A DNA stretch of 64,000 bases. Source: Halosolutus gelatinilyticus (GTDB lineage: Archaea > Halobacteriota > Halobacteria > Halobacteriales > Natrialbaceae). Location of the stretch: assembly GCF_023028105.1 (NCBI RefSeq), contig NZ_CP095491.1, forward strand, positions 3,472,001-3,536,000. The letters are read 5' to 3'. This document shows positions 47,340-56,148 of the stretch, piece after piece; the first letter of the stretch is position 1, and each line of letters opens with the position of its first letter. The notes beneath the pieces are model-generated. The model did no database searches. It was not told where the DNA came from and worked only from the letters and a program-made list of their open reading frames with translations. The translations under genes and the position numbers were made by a program.

Positions 47340-47401
47340 CGATCGGCGCAGTATCGAGGGCGCGCCATCCGGATCCGAACACGTTTTCTAGCGCCGCATG
47401 G

Positions 47402-47407
47402 TTTATG
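47402..47407 (+). promoter_or_regulatory. TATA box of the MBF1 gene
   Basis: TTTATG lies 25-30 bases before the ATG at 47432. Confidence 0.5.
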
Positions 47408-47431
47408 GCCCGCCGCGATATAGACGGTGAC

Positions 47432-47977
47432 ATGGTTCAGTGCGAGATGTGTGGCGCCGAGACGTCGTCCCCGAAGACCATCAAAGTCGAGGGCGCGAAG
47501 TTGGACGTGTGTGCGAACTGCACCGACTTCGGCACTGAGGTGAGACAGCAGTCGAGTTCGAGTACGTCGACCAAGTACTCGACCGGATCGGGTTCGTCTT
47601 CGTCCTCGAGTTCGAGCAGCGGCGGATCGAGCTCCGGGTCGACGGCCGGCGGGTCGAGCCGATCGCGCCGCCAGGACATGTTCGACGACATGGACGAACT
47701 CGCGACCGATTACGACGACCGGGTCCGCAATGCCCGCGAGAAGAAGGGACTCAGCCAGTCCGATCTCGCGAACGAACTCAACGAGAAGGCGAGTCTCATC
47801 CGCAAGATCGAGCGCGGCGACACGCTGCCGAGCGATCGCGTGCAGTCGAAACTCGAGCGCTTCCTCGACATCAATCTGAGCGCCGAGGGCGCCAGCGGCG
47901 ACGATTCCGAGGAGTGGTCGGGCGGCTCCTCGACCGGCAGTTACACGCTCGGCGACGTCGTCAAGCGTAAGGACTGA
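47432..47977 (+). CDS. mbf1: Multiprotein bridging factor 1
   Basis: The 181-residue protein starts with a zinc ribbon (C4-x2-C7 and C27-x2-C30). A long serine/glycine linker (about 38-75) and an HTH domain (about 95-150) with KKGLSQSDLANELNEKASLIRKIERG broken by short loops follow. This is the archaeal MBF1 layout; it bridges regulators and the transcription or translation machinery. The linker is unusually serine-rich. The ATG at 47432 follows a TATA box; an upstream frame would pass through the repeat element. Confidence 0.92.
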   Translation: MVQCEMCGAETSSPKTIKVEGAKLDVCANCTDFGTEVRQQSSSSTSTKYSTGSGSSSSSSSSSGGSSSGSTAGGSSRSRRQDMFDDMDELATDYDDRVRNAREKKGLSQSDLANELNEKASLIRKIERGDTLPSDRVQSKLERFLDINLSAEGASGDDSEEWSGGSSTGSYTLGDVVKRKD

Positions 47978-48169
47978 TCCGACCGGTCCGTCGGCGTCTC
48001 CCTCCGGAACCTGTACTCCTCTCCCCGCGATCCCGTCCGCCGCGTTCGGGATTGGGGCTCGTAGCCGACGCGGCGACCGAACGGTGAGGTGGAGTGGCTC
48101 CAAACGGCGGGCGGGACGGAGTGACTCGCAAGCTATTTTTGCACGCGGGAGAGCCTAGCACCTATCACG

Positions 48170-48814
48170 ATGTTCGTCCTCGTAAACCTCAAGACGTATC
48201 CCTGTGATCCCGTCGACGTCGCCGAAGCCGTCCGCGATGTCGACGAAACGACGGACGCCCGGCTGGCCGTCGCCCCGCAGGCGGCGCACCTCGAACGTGT
48301 CGCGGAGACGGGCGCGGAGACGTGGGCTCAACACGTCGATCCGATCGACTACGGGAGCAACACCGGGCACACGCTCGCCGAGACCGTCGCGGAGGCGGGT
48401 GCGACGGGAACGCTGATCAACCACTCCGAGCACCGCCAGAAGCTGGCCGATCTCGACGGAGCGGTTCGGGCCGCACGGCGCGCGGACCTCGAGACGGTCG
48501 TCTGTGCGAACAACCCGGCGCAGATCGGCGCCGCGGCCGCGCTCGGGCCGGACGCCGTCGCCGTCGAACCGCCGGAACTGATCGGGACGGGAACGCCGGT
48601 CAGCCAGGCCGATCCCGACGTCGTCGAGGACGCGGTCGAAGCGGCCCGGAACGTCGATCGGAACGCGTCCGTGCTCTGCGGCGCCGGGATCAGCACCGGC
48701 GACGACGTCGTCGCGGCGGCCGACCTCGGCGCCGAAGGCGTGCTGCTCGCGAGCGGCGTCGCGAAGGCCGACGACCCCGAAGCGGCGCTCGAAGACCTCG
48801 TCGCGCCGCTCTGA
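48170..48814 (+). CDS. tpiA: Triosephosphate isomerase
   Basis: The 214-residue archaeal-type enzyme has NLKTY with catalytic Lys8, LINHSEHR with the catalytic histidine (His85) and [12 protein letters not shown] with the catalytic glutamate. The phosphate-binding loops [11 protein letters not shown] and [11 protein letters not shown] follow. It interconverts glyceraldehyde 3-phosphate and dihydroxyacetone phosphate. It is shorter than bacterial forms, as in all archaea. A TATTTTT box lies about 30 bases upstream. Confidence 0.95.
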   Translation: MFVLVNLKTYPCDPVDVAEAVRDVDETTDARLAVAPQAAHLERVAETGAETWAQHVDPIDYGSNTGHTLAETVAEAGATGTLINHSEHRQKLADLDGAVRAARRADLETVVCANNPAQIGAAAALGPDAVAVEPPELIGTGTPVSQADPDVVEDAVEAARNVDRNASVLCGAGISTGDDVVAAADLGAEGVLLASGVAKADDPEAALEDLVAPL

Positions 48815-48906
48815 GCGCCGGCAAGATCGGTATCGCGCTGCGTCGAACAGCCGATCGTCCGAAACGCGCCCGATCGCTTTTTTGCCGTCCCGTCGAAGGG
48901 TGAGCC

Positions 48907-49323
48907 ATGACCACGGATCATCCCGTGGCGGTCGCGCTGGAAAACCGCCTCATGAGTCACGGGATCTACGTCACGGAGTTCACGTGGCACGATTCGGACG
49001 CGGGCGACGCGAACGGCTCGGACGCCGTTTCGAACCCGGACGACGGCGCCGGCTTCACGGTCGAGTACGAAACGATAGCTGAGGCGCCCGAAATAACGAG
49101 CCAGGAAGTCAGCGCGGTCGTTCGGACGGTGCTCGCCATCGCCGAAGAACGATCGTGGACGCCCGGTCGGGTAGAGGCGAGGGCGACGACGACGGAGGGT
49201 GAGCCGCGCGGCGAGTGGCACGTCGAGCGGGCGTGGTTCGAGACCCTCGGCTCGACACTCTCGGAACTCGAGTTTTCCCAGCGGGTTCTCGACACGAGGA
49301 CGAATCGGCGGGACGGACAGTAG
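48907..49323 (+). CDS. Conserved-looking protein of unknown function
   Basis: The 138-residue acidic protein MTTDHPVAVALENRLMSHGI has good codon bias. It has a beta-alpha pattern with FTVEYETIAEAPEITSQEV in the middle and a helix-rich centre (VVRTVLAIAEERSW), then GEWHVERAWFETLGS near the end. No cysteine, metal or nucleotide motif is visible. I do not recognise the family. It lies about 90 bases after tpiA and 45 bases before the TIR gene, all on the same strand. Confidence 0.7.
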   Translation: MTTDHPVAVALENRLMSHGIYVTEFTWHDSDAGDANGSDAVSNPDDGAGFTVEYETIAEAPEITSQEVSAVVRTVLAIAEERSWTPGRVEARATTTEGEPRGEWHVERAWFETLGSTLSELEFSQRVLDTRTNRRDGQ

Positions 49324-49368
49324 GTAGATTAATGGTGTTTCAGCCGACTATCTCGCGTAGATAGGTGT

Positions 49369-49989
49369 ATGACCGGAGAACAGGTGTTCGTCTCGCACGC
49401 CCCGGGCGACCTCGAACTCGTCCAGGACCTGTTCTCGACGGTCAAGAACTTCCCGATCGGCGTCCACATCGCCTTAGAGGAGGTCGAATCGGGCCGCTCG
49501 CGGAAACGACTCGAGGGACGGCTGGCCAACAGCGACGTCGTCGTCGCCGTCTTGACGGAGCGATCGGCGAACAGCACGTGGATCAATCAGGAGACCGGCT
49601 ACGCGCTGGCCAAGGGGATCCCGGTGCTGCCGTTGTACGCCGATCCGTCCCTCCGAGGCGGGTTCATCGGCGAGGTCGAGGGCGTGGCGATCGATCGGGA
49701 GAACCTCTCGTTTACCATCTTCAACCTGCTGTGTCGGCTTCGCAGCGAACTCGCGCCGCTGGGGGCGCTCTCAGTTCCGAACTGGTACATCCGATTTCCG
49801 TGTACGATTCCCGGCTGCGACCATCCCGTGACGCTCGAACTGGAACAGGGCCAGACGAAACTCTGGAAGCTCCACAAACACGGCCACCTGCTATCGACGC
49901 CGTGTGACGTGTGCGACGCGACGTACTACTTCGACCCGGCCACCATCGGATTCGTCCGGCGGGAGGACGGCGGCCACGACGGGCGCTAG
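49369..49989 (+). CDS. TIR-domain protein with C-terminal zinc ribbon
   Basis: The 206-residue protein has a TIR-like domain (about 5-125): VFVSHAPGDLELVQDLF is the first strand and box 1 (the usual FISY replaced by VSHA). ANSDVVVAVLTERSANSTW and INQETGYALAKGIPVLPLY follow, with Trp71 and Glu75 in the S-x-W-x3-E arrangement of NAD-cleaving TIR domains. The C-terminus carries C145-x4-C150 and C179-x2-C182, a zinc ribbon. It may consume NAD+ as part of a defence or stress response. Its stop overlaps the stop of the opposite gene by three bases. Confidence 0.75.
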   Translation: MTGEQVFVSHAPGDLELVQDLFSTVKNFPIGVHIALEEVESGRSRKRLEGRLANSDVVVAVLTERSANSTWINQETGYALAKGIPVLPLYADPSLRGGFIGEVEGVAIDRENLSFTIFNLLCRLRSELAPLGALSVPNWYIRFPCTIPGCDHPVTLELEQGQTKLWKLHKHGHLLSTPCDVCDATYYFDPATIGFVRREDGGHDGR

Positions 49990-50651
49990 TCGGATTTCCG
50001 AAGTCTGTCGTACGCGTCTGTGACCAGTTGGAACGCCGACGCACTGCCGCTTTTCCGATCCGGATGGGCGCGTTTGACCTGTTCGTGAAACGCCGCGCGG
50101 ATCTCGTCGTCGCTCGCCCCCTCCTCGACGCCGAGGAGCTCTCGGGCCCGCGCGGTGCGAAGGGCGACGTCTTTGACGATTCCGTTCTCCTCGGCGCGTT
50201 CCGTACAGGGCGTACAGAGGTGTTCGGTGCGATCGTCGATCGTCGTGACCCGGAACAGTTCCTCGTCGACCCACTCGTGACACTGGTTGCAGAGGTTCTG
50301 CTCGCCGGCTCTGCCGCCGGCGTTCGGTCCGGCGGACGAACCCCCGGTCGCGCCGTCTTCGTCCGGCGCCGACGCTGCACAGGAGGAACAGCACGCGACC
50401 ACGAGCCCGTCGTTCAACGCGATCTCCCGGAGTTCGGCTTCGGGAAATTCGCCGGTGCACCCGTCGCAGGTGCCGCGCCGTTGATCGAGCGAGCGGGACT
50501 TGTTCGCGGCTGCACGGGCGTGCGGGGCGCAGGTCGGACAGCAAGCCACCCGATCGCCGTCCGGCATCGTGACTGTCGTCAGTTCGTCGAGGGAGACCGT
50601 TCGGCCGCATCCCTCACAACCAGCCTGACGGTTCCCGGCCACAGCCATCAT
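49986..50651 (-). CDS. Zinc-finger protein with C-terminal J domain
   Basis: The 221-residue protein (start at 50651 or 50648) has three CxxC-pair zinc fingers: CEGCG with CCPTC, CDGCTG with CCSSC, and CNQCHEW with CTPC. A J domain (about 170-218) follows with ARELLGVEEGASDDEIRAAF and the HPD motif in KRAHPDRK. The HPD motif would stimulate an Hsp70 ATPase; the fingers would choose the client. Its TATA box (CTAATATA) lies about 27 bases before the start. It is convergent with the TIR gene. Confidence 0.8.
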   Translation of the reverse strand: MMAVAGNRQAGCEGCGRTVSLDELTTVTMPDGDRVACCPTCAPHARAAANKSRSLDQRRGTCDGCTGEFPEAELREIALNDGLVVACCSSCAASAPDEDGATGGSSAGPNAGGRAGEQNLCNQCHEWVDEELFRVTTIDDRTEHLCTPCTERAEENGIVKDVALRTARARELLGVEEGASDDEIRAAFHEQVKRAHPDRKSGSASAFQLVTDAYDRLRKSD

Positions 50652-50990
50652 TGCACCGATTTGTCTTCTTCCTATATTAGTGCTGTCCATTCTGGAATTA
50701 TCGCGTCGAACGCATCGTCCGGGACGGCGCGTCCCCTGTACCGCTCCAGCGCGCGTAGGCGGTGCTTACGCGCCCCGAGGCGCCACCCGGTGCGCTCCGA
50801 ATGGCGTCGATAACAAAGTCCGGCCCGGCCGTTAGCAGTAGCGTGCGGGGTCCACCCTCGCACGGAGACGCTCTGTCCGTTGGACGGCGTTCGGCGGCGC
50901 ACGTCGCCGATCCTCCTCTCCTGTCAGGTCTTTTTCCGCGGGTCGATCGAAACCGGGACTGCAATAGGCGAGCGGTACCGATCCGCAGCT

Positions 50991-51419
50991 ATGGACGCGA
51001 TATCCCGAGCGGCGACCCGAGGCGCGACCGCCGACCGCGAAACGCTGGCGCTCGGCGCGATCGACGTCGCGGTGGTCGTCGGCTTCGTGACCGTCGGCCT
51101 TCTCAGTCACGACGTCAACCCGATCGCCGACCCGATCACATCGCTCGAGACGATCGCCCCGTTCGCGCTCGGCTGGCTCGTGATCGCACCCGTTGCGGGC
51201 GTCTACGCTCGCGACGTTGCGACGTCCGCCCCTCGTACTGCTCGTTCGGTGTCGGTGGCGTGGATCGCCGCGGCGAACGTCGGACTGATCCTCCGCTCGT
51301 CGCCGGCGTTCGACGGCGGAGCCGTCTGGCCGTTCAATCTCGTCATGACGGGATTCGGCCTGCTCGCGCTCCTCGGGTGGCGCCTCGGGTACGCGACGCT
51401 CGTTCGCTCGACGTCCTGA
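50991..51419 (+). CDS. DUF3054 membrane protein
   Basis: The ATG at 50991 gives 142 residues with four helices: LGAIDVAVVVGFVTVGLL, IAPFALGWLVIAPVAGVYA, VAWIAAANVGLILRSSPAF and LVMTGFGLLALLGWRLGYA. This pattern, with SHDVNPIADP, matches the DUF3054 family. Function is unknown. An in-frame upstream extension to 50880 is rejected as promoter DNA. Confidence 0.8.
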   Translation: MDAISRAATRGATADRETLALGAIDVAVVVGFVTVGLLSHDVNPIADPITSLETIAPFALGWLVIAPVAGVYARDVATSAPRTARSVSVAWIAAANVGLILRSSPAFDGGAVWPFNLVMTGFGLLALLGWRLGYATLVRSTS

Positions 51420-51816
51420 TCGGAACGCCCGCGGGCCGACGACCAGCGTCGATCGGCCGGACGATCCCCCGCGATCGACGTTTCTCATCGGTGACCTATC
51501 ACGGCTCGTAAACGCTCAAGAATCGTCCGGAAGAAAGAACACCATTGATGGTTATGAATCTGGACGGTGACGATCGACGTATCGGCCGAAACACCCCCTT
51601 GTCGTCTTGCGATTATTAATATTCAGATGATAGATAGCATAGATATTGGTCGGTCCGCCGGTTTTCTTTCGTCATTTGAGGTTGGAAAACAGCGGATTGA
51701 AACTCACTCATAAGTTATGTATATCCACTGCTCCAAATACGAGTCATGGACTAATGCACTATCTGCCGATTATGGGAAACACTTATATGCCTATTTCCCA
51801 TACTATAGGATAGATT
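51420..51816 (+). other. AT-rich intergenic stretch
   Basis: About 400 bases, clearly richer in A and T than the rest of the window (for example the run around 51610-51660). No protein gene or RNA is supported. The right end holds the promoter of the 51817 gene inside an inverted repeat (51771-51802). An old insertion or a curved-DNA control region are both possible. Confidence 0.45.
51771..51802. promoter_or_regulatory. Inverted repeat centred on the TATA box of gene 51817
   Basis: TATGGGAAA (51771-51779) and TTTCCCATA (51794-51802) are perfect 9-base inverted copies. The TATA box CTTATATG (51782-51789) sits at the exact centre. This is the layout of a repressor site that blocks TATA-binding protein. 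Confidence 0.55.
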
Positions 51817-52038
51817 ATGACTGGATATTACGACATTGTCCTTGGCCTCATCCCAGTCGCACTGCTCGGAATCACCGCTGCGTTGACGTTCGTGGGTATC
51901 TCGTTGACAGCAGCGGTGCCGATCGGTGCGCTCGCTTCGATGGCGATCATCGGCCACGCAATGTTCGTTAATACGCCGACCGGCGCCTCCGAGGACGTCC
52001 AGTCCAACTCCGCCCGTCCGCCGTTCAACGCGGATTAA
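51817..52038 (+). CDS. Small membrane protein, function unknown
   Basis: The 73-residue protein MTGYYDIVLGLIPVALLGIT has two hydrophobic helices (about 6-28 and 31-50) and a polar tail TPTGASEDVQSNSARPPFNAD. The ATG lies about 30 bases after a TATA box that is enclosed by a perfect inverted repeat, so expression is probably regulated. It precedes the ornithine cyclodeaminase family gene by 57 bases; no family is recognised. Confidence 0.65.
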   Translation: MTGYYDIVLGLIPVALLGITAALTFVGISLTAAVPIGALASMAIIGHAMFVNTPTGASEDVQSNSARPPFNAD

Positions 52039-52095
52039 AACGCCTCGATTTCCGCCTTCTCCCCTCTTTTCCCGCTTCGTTTCGTGTTGTTCGGT

Positions 52096-53091
52096 ATGAC
52101 CGACGCGCTGTTTCTGACCAGCGACGAGGTTACGGATCTCGCACCGCCTGCGGCGTACGTCGACGCCGTCCGCGACGGCTATCGGCAACGAGGGAACGGT
52201 GCGCCCGCACAGCCCCGATCGAAGTTCTTCAATCCCGACCCGGAGGGGATGCTCACCGGGTACGCGGCCATTCTCCCGGAGACAGGGGCGATGGGCGGCT
52301 ATCTGTACACGGCCGGCTTCGGCGCCGAGGACGCCTGGTTCGTGACGCCCCTGTTCGACGCCGACAGCGGGGAACCGCTCGCCTTGCTCGACGGCGCGAG
52401 CATGAATCCGTTCAAGACCGGCGCCGCCGGCGCGGTCGCCGTCGACGAACTCGCCCGCGACGACGCCGAGACGATCGGCATCATCGGAACCGGCGCGCAG
52501 GCGCGGGGCCAACTCAAGACGACGGCGACCGTCCGCGAGTTCGCCGAGGTGCGGGTCTACTCGCCCACGCCCGAAAACCGCGAGTCGTTCGCCGTGGACT
52601 TCGACGATGTCCTCGACGCGACGGTCCGGCCCGTCGAAACGAGCGCGGACGCCGTGGTCGGCTCTGACGTGGTGATCACGGCGACGACGTCGAGCGCCCC
52701 GGTCTTCGACGGTGACGAACTCGATCCCGGTACCCACGTTACCGCGATGGGACAGTACAGCCGCGATTCCCGGGAGCTGGATACGACGACGATCGAGCGG
52801 GCGACCTACGTCCCGGACCTCCGGGAGCGGGCGACGTTCGACGCGGGATCGTTCCTCGCCGCGCTCGACGCCGGCGTCGTCACCGAGGACCACGTCCACG
52901 CGGAACTGGGCGAGATCGTCGCCGGCTCGAAACCCGGTCGGACGAGCGACGACGAGATCACGGTCTTCGACAGCGGCGGCACCGGGATCGAGACGGTTGC
53001 GGCGGCGAACATGCTCTACGAGCGGGCGGTCGACAAAGGTCTCGGAACGGAAATCTCGTTTGCACCGGCGAGCGAGGCGCTGACCGGGTGA
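52096..53091 (+). CDS. Ornithine cyclodeaminase/alanine dehydrogenase family enzyme
   Basis: The 331-residue NAD(P)-dependent protein has LTSDEVTDLAPPAAYVDAV, SMNPFKTGAAGAVAV and the nucleotide-binding GIIGTGAQARGQL (about 135-147). DVVITATTSSAPVF and VTAMGQYSRDSREL follow. These are typical of the mu-crystallin superfamily. Archaeal members include alanine dehydrogenase and ornithine cyclodeaminase; substrate choice is unclear. An ATG at 52096 follows GTG and TTG codons that might be used instead. Confidence 0.85.
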   Translation: MTDALFLTSDEVTDLAPPAAYVDAVRDGYRQRGNGAPAQPRSKFFNPDPEGMLTGYAAILPETGAMGGYLYTAGFGAEDAWFVTPLFDADSGEPLALLDGASMNPFKTGAAGAVAVDELARDDAETIGIIGTGAQARGQLKTTATVREFAEVRVYSPTPENRESFAVDFDDVLDATVRPVETSADAVVGSDVVITATTSSAPVFDGDELDPGTHVTAMGQYSRDSRELDTTTIERATYVPDLRERATFDAGSFLAALDAGVVTEDHVHAELGEIVAGSKPGRTSDDEITVFDSGGTGIETVAAANMLYERAVDKGLGTEISFAPASEALTG

Positions 53092-53127
53092 TGGCGGACG
53101 GCCGTATGGTTTCAGCACACGGAGTAG

Positions 53128-53202
53128 CTACTGGTACAGGAAATCGAGCAGATAGACGGCCAGTCCGAGGGCGGTGACGATCGAGAAAAGAGGGATAACC
53201 AC
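53128..53202 (-). CDS. Possible 24-residue hydrophobic peptide
   Basis: From GTG at 53202 a short frame reads VVIPLFSIVTALGLAVYLLD and ends FLYQ at 53128. It would be a single membrane helix. It lies downstream of the HMGS-like gene and has no clear promoter or ribosome-binding site. It is listed because such short membrane peptides are often missed. Confidence 0.2.
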   Translation of the reverse strand: MVIPLFSIVTALGLAVYLLDFLYQ

Positions 53203-53238
53203 GGTCGAACAGACCGGAAATCGGCTCGAAAACGCCCA

Positions 53239-54699
53239 TCAGTCGCCCGCCGGTCGTATCTTGAACCCGTACCGCGTGACGCCCTCTTGCGTGTAGATCC
53301 GGCGGATCGTCGTCTCGACCCGATCGCCGACGGCGAACGTCTCGGGCGCGGCGTCGGTTCCCATCGCGGGGACGCTGACGGCGTCGCGCTCCCCGCCTGC
53401 GGATTCGTCTTCATCCGTCGCTCCGAGCGCGACGATCGCGGCCGCGTAATCGCCGGCCTGCGCCTGCTGTTCGGCGAATTCGGGGGGAGCGCCGCCCTGC
53501 GAGATCGTGGTAACCGCCTCGATCGTTCCCTCGCCCGCGAGTTCGATCGGGTCGTAGTCGGCCAGTGCGCCGCACTCCCCGCAGGCCCCTTCCGGCGGGA
53601 ACGAGAGCGCGCCGCACTCGACGCAGCGGCCCGCGACCAGCCGGTACCGCTGGGGGAGTGATCGGCGCCAGGAGGGGACGCTGACGTACGCCCCTCCCCC
53701 CGACGGCGGGCCGGAGGTGACAACGCCCCGTTGGCGGAGGTACTCGGCGTACGAGAGCGCCGCGTCGTCCTCCCCGCCGCGATCGAGCGCGGTACTCGTC
53801 GGCACGTCGGCGGTCGCGTCCAGCACGAAGGCGTCGGCGCCCGCGCCGCTTCCGTGGGAGACCGCGAGGATCGACGCGCACCCCTCGGCCAGCGCGCGAG
53901 TGAGGCTCACCGGGACGCTTGCGGCGCCGAGGTCGCCGAGGTCGTGGACCGTCGCGCATGCTCGGATCTCGTCGGCGCCGACGCCGGCCGCGCCCGCCGC
54001 CCGGTACGGAAGTTTGCCGTCGGGCGCCTGGATCGCCGCCGCGTCGGGCTCCGGATCGGTTTCGAGGCCACCGACGGCCCCGGCGATCGTCTCGGTGAAC
54101 GCCTGCCGATCGTACTGCGTGATCTCGAGCCCCTCAGTCGACCGGGCCCCGTACTGGCGGAACCTGGTGCCGGGATAGGGAGCCGCGTACTCGGCCCGAT
54201 CGACGATTTCGGCCGGTCCCTCCGGCGCGACGACGAACGCCGCGGCCCCGGCGCCGGCGGCGTGGTCGATCGCGTCGTCGGGGTCGCCCCGCGGCGCGTC
54301 GGCGGCGACGATCAACCCTCGGCCGCCTTCGGCCGCGATCGCGTCCGTTCCCGCTCGAAGCGCCCGGGTTCCGGCCCGCGTGCTGCCGGCGAAGACCTGT
54401 CGGGGCGCGTCGTCGGGCACGGCGAGCATCGCGCCGAGTCGCGCCGTCAGGTCCCCCTCCTCGAGCGGCGGATTCGAAGTCCCGAAGCCGAGCCAGGTGA
54501 TCGCCTCGCCTTCCAGTCCGGCGGCGTCCAGCGCTCTAACGGCGGCCTCGGACGCCATAGTGAGGGCATCCTCGTCGGCTCCCGGAACCGCCTTCTCGTT
54601 CACGCCGGGGGCCTGAAACTGTCCCCACGCTTCCCGGAACGCCTCGGCGGTGATCCGGAAGCGCGGCGCGTACGCGCCGACGGCGGTGATCGCGACCAT
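53239..54699 (-). CDS. HMG-CoA-synthase-like protein fused to DUF35 zinc-ribbon/OB domain
   Basis: The 486-residue protein has a thiolase-fold HMGS-like half (about 1-330) and a DUF35 half (about 345-486). The DUF35 half has GRCVECGALSFPPEGACGEC (four zinc cysteines) and an OB fold (GEGTIEAVTTISQGG). In archaea, thiolase, HMGS and DUF35 form a complex that channels acetoacetyl-CoA. Here VFAGSTRAGT (about 102-111) stands where active HMGS has a catalytic cysteine (FACKAGT), so Thr107 replaces it. The protein is probably not a true synthase. It shares one base with the thiolase gene upstream. Confidence 0.82.
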   Translation of the reverse strand: MVAITAVGAYAPRFRITAEAFREAWGQFQAPGVNEKAVPGADEDALTMASEAAVRALDAAGLEGEAITWLGFGTSNPPLEEGDLTARLGAMLAVPDDAPRQVFAGSTRAGTRALRAGTDAIAAEGGRGLIVAADAPRGDPDDAIDHAAGAGAAAFVVAPEGPAEIVDRAEYAAPYPGTRFRQYGARSTEGLEITQYDRQAFTETIAGAVGGLETDPEPDAAAIQAPDGKLPYRAAGAAGVGADEIRACATVHDLGDLGAASVPVSLTRALAEGCASILAVSHGSGAGADAFVLDATADVPTSTALDRGGEDDAALSYAEYLRQRGVVTSGPPSGGGAYVSVPSWRRSLPQRYRLVAGRCVECGALSFPPEGACGECGALADYDPIELAGEGTIEAVTTISQGGAPPEFAEQQAQAGDYAAAIVALGATDEDESAGGERDAVSVPAMGTDAAPETFAVGDRVETTIRRIYTQEGVTRYGFKIRPAGD

Positions 54700-55880
54700 C
54701 AGGCGCTCGCCTCCGCGTCCTCGCGTTCGAATACGTGGACGACCGCGGCGCCACCGCTCCCGCCGACGTTGTGCGTGAGCCCGCGCCTCGCGTTCTCGAC
54801 CTGCCGATCGCCCGCCTCGCCGGAGAGCTGTTTGAACGCCTCTACGACCTGTCCCGCGCCGGTCGCCCCGATCGGGTGCCCCTTCGACTTGAGGCCGCCG
54901 GAGGTGTTGACGGGAAGGTCGCCGCCGAGTTCGGTCGCGCCGGACTCGATCAACCGTCCGGACTCGCCGCGCTCACAGAAGCCGAGATCCTCGTAGGCCA
55001 GCAGCTCGGCGATCGCAAAGCAGTCGTGAACTTCGGCGAAGTCGAGGTCGTCGGGGCCGACGTCGGCCATCCCGTACGCCGCCTCGGCCGCCCGCCGACT
55101 CGCGGGAATCCCCACGTAGGAATCCCGTTGAAAGAGTCCGACGGCGTCGCTGCCGGCGCCGACGCCGGCGATACGGATCGGGTCGTCGGTGAACTCGTCG
55201 ACGACGTCTTCGCCGACGACGAGGGCGCAGGCGGCCCCGTCGGAGGTCGGACAGCAGTGATAGAGGTTCAACGGGTCGGCGACGACGGGCGCCGACTGGG
55301 CGTCCTCGAGCGAGCACTCGAAACCCAGCTGGGCGTGGGGGTTTTTCGCGCCGTTTGCGTGGTTCTTCACGGCGACCCGAGAAAGGTGTTCGCGCGTGGT
55401 GTCGTACTCGGCCATGTGGGCCGACGCCATCTGGGCGTAGACGCCGGAGAAGGTGGTTCCCGAGAGGCGTTCCCACTCGGTCTCGCCGGAGACGCCGAGC
55501 CAGTACTTCGTCGCGTCCGAACTCGCGTCGGACATGACCTCGAAGCCGCCGGCGAGGACGACGTCCGCCATCCCGGATTTGATCGCCTGGACGGCCTGTC
55601 GGACCGCGAATCCGCTCGCAGCGCAGGCGTTTTCGACCCGCGTGCAGGGAACCCCGTCGAGACCCGCGTACTCGGTCACCGCGGGTCCCGACAGCCCGAG
55701 CTGTCGACCGCCGACGCCCAGGGTACCGACGAACGCTTCGTCGATCTCGTCCACGACGATCCCCTTCGGAACGCTCTCGACGGCCGCTTCGACGGCCGTC
55801 CGGAACAGCGATCGGTAGCTCTCCGATGGGAAGGCGCCGTAGTCGGACTGCCCCGCGCCGATCAGATACGCGTCTCGCAT
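54699..55880 (-). CDS. Thiolase (SCP-x/acetyl-CoA acetyltransferase type)
   Basis: The 393-residue enzyme has nucleophile Cys86 in ENACAASGFAVRQAV, the GGFEVMSD-like loop, EVHDCFAIAELLAYEDLGF and GGLKSKGHPIGATG with the catalytic histidine. The C-terminal cysteine motif is replaced by THNVGGSGG, as in archaeal and SCP-x thiolases. The ATG at 55878-55880 is preferred. It is followed with one shared base by the HMGS-like/DUF35 gene, and the two probably form one complex acting on an acyl-CoA. Confidence 0.9.
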   Translation of the reverse strand: MRDAYLIGAGQSDYGAFPSESYRSLFRTAVEAAVESVPKGIVVDEIDEAFVGTLGVGGRQLGLSGPAVTEYAGLDGVPCTRVENACAASGFAVRQAVQAIKSGMADVVLAGGFEVMSDASSDATKYWLGVSGETEWERLSGTTFSGVYAQMASAHMAEYDTTREHLSRVAVKNHANGAKNPHAQLGFECSLEDAQSAPVVADPLNLYHCCPTSDGAACALVVGEDVVDEFTDDPIRIAGVGAGSDAVGLFQRDSYVGIPASRRAAEAAYGMADVGPDDLDFAEVHDCFAIAELLAYEDLGFCERGESGRLIESGATELGGDLPVNTSGGLKSKGHPIGATGAGQVVEAFKQLSGEAGDRQVENARRGLTHNVGGSGGAAVVHVFEREDAEASA

Positions 55881-56148
55881 ACCCGGATCTCCGCACCCGT
55901 CGGCAAATAAGTTCACGATCGACCGTGAGTTATTTTCGTCGCGGTTCGCCATCGGTTTCGATCGCTTCCTCCGCTCGCTTCGGCGAGAGCGCCGCGGTGG
56001 TGAGTGCCGACGGACCGCGACGACGTCGCCGATCGGTTCGGGACCTGAACCCGGGACCGAAGGCGAGCACCGTCGAACGCGGGCGACCCTGCGATCGCAT
56101 GGGAGATGATTGTTGCTCAGGAACGGGTGCTATCGCACAGAATGACGG

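Noticed and set aside
51717-51971. 84-codon plus-strand frame in the AT-rich stretch
   Set aside because: It runs through the promoter and out of frame through the 51817 gene; there is no codon bias.
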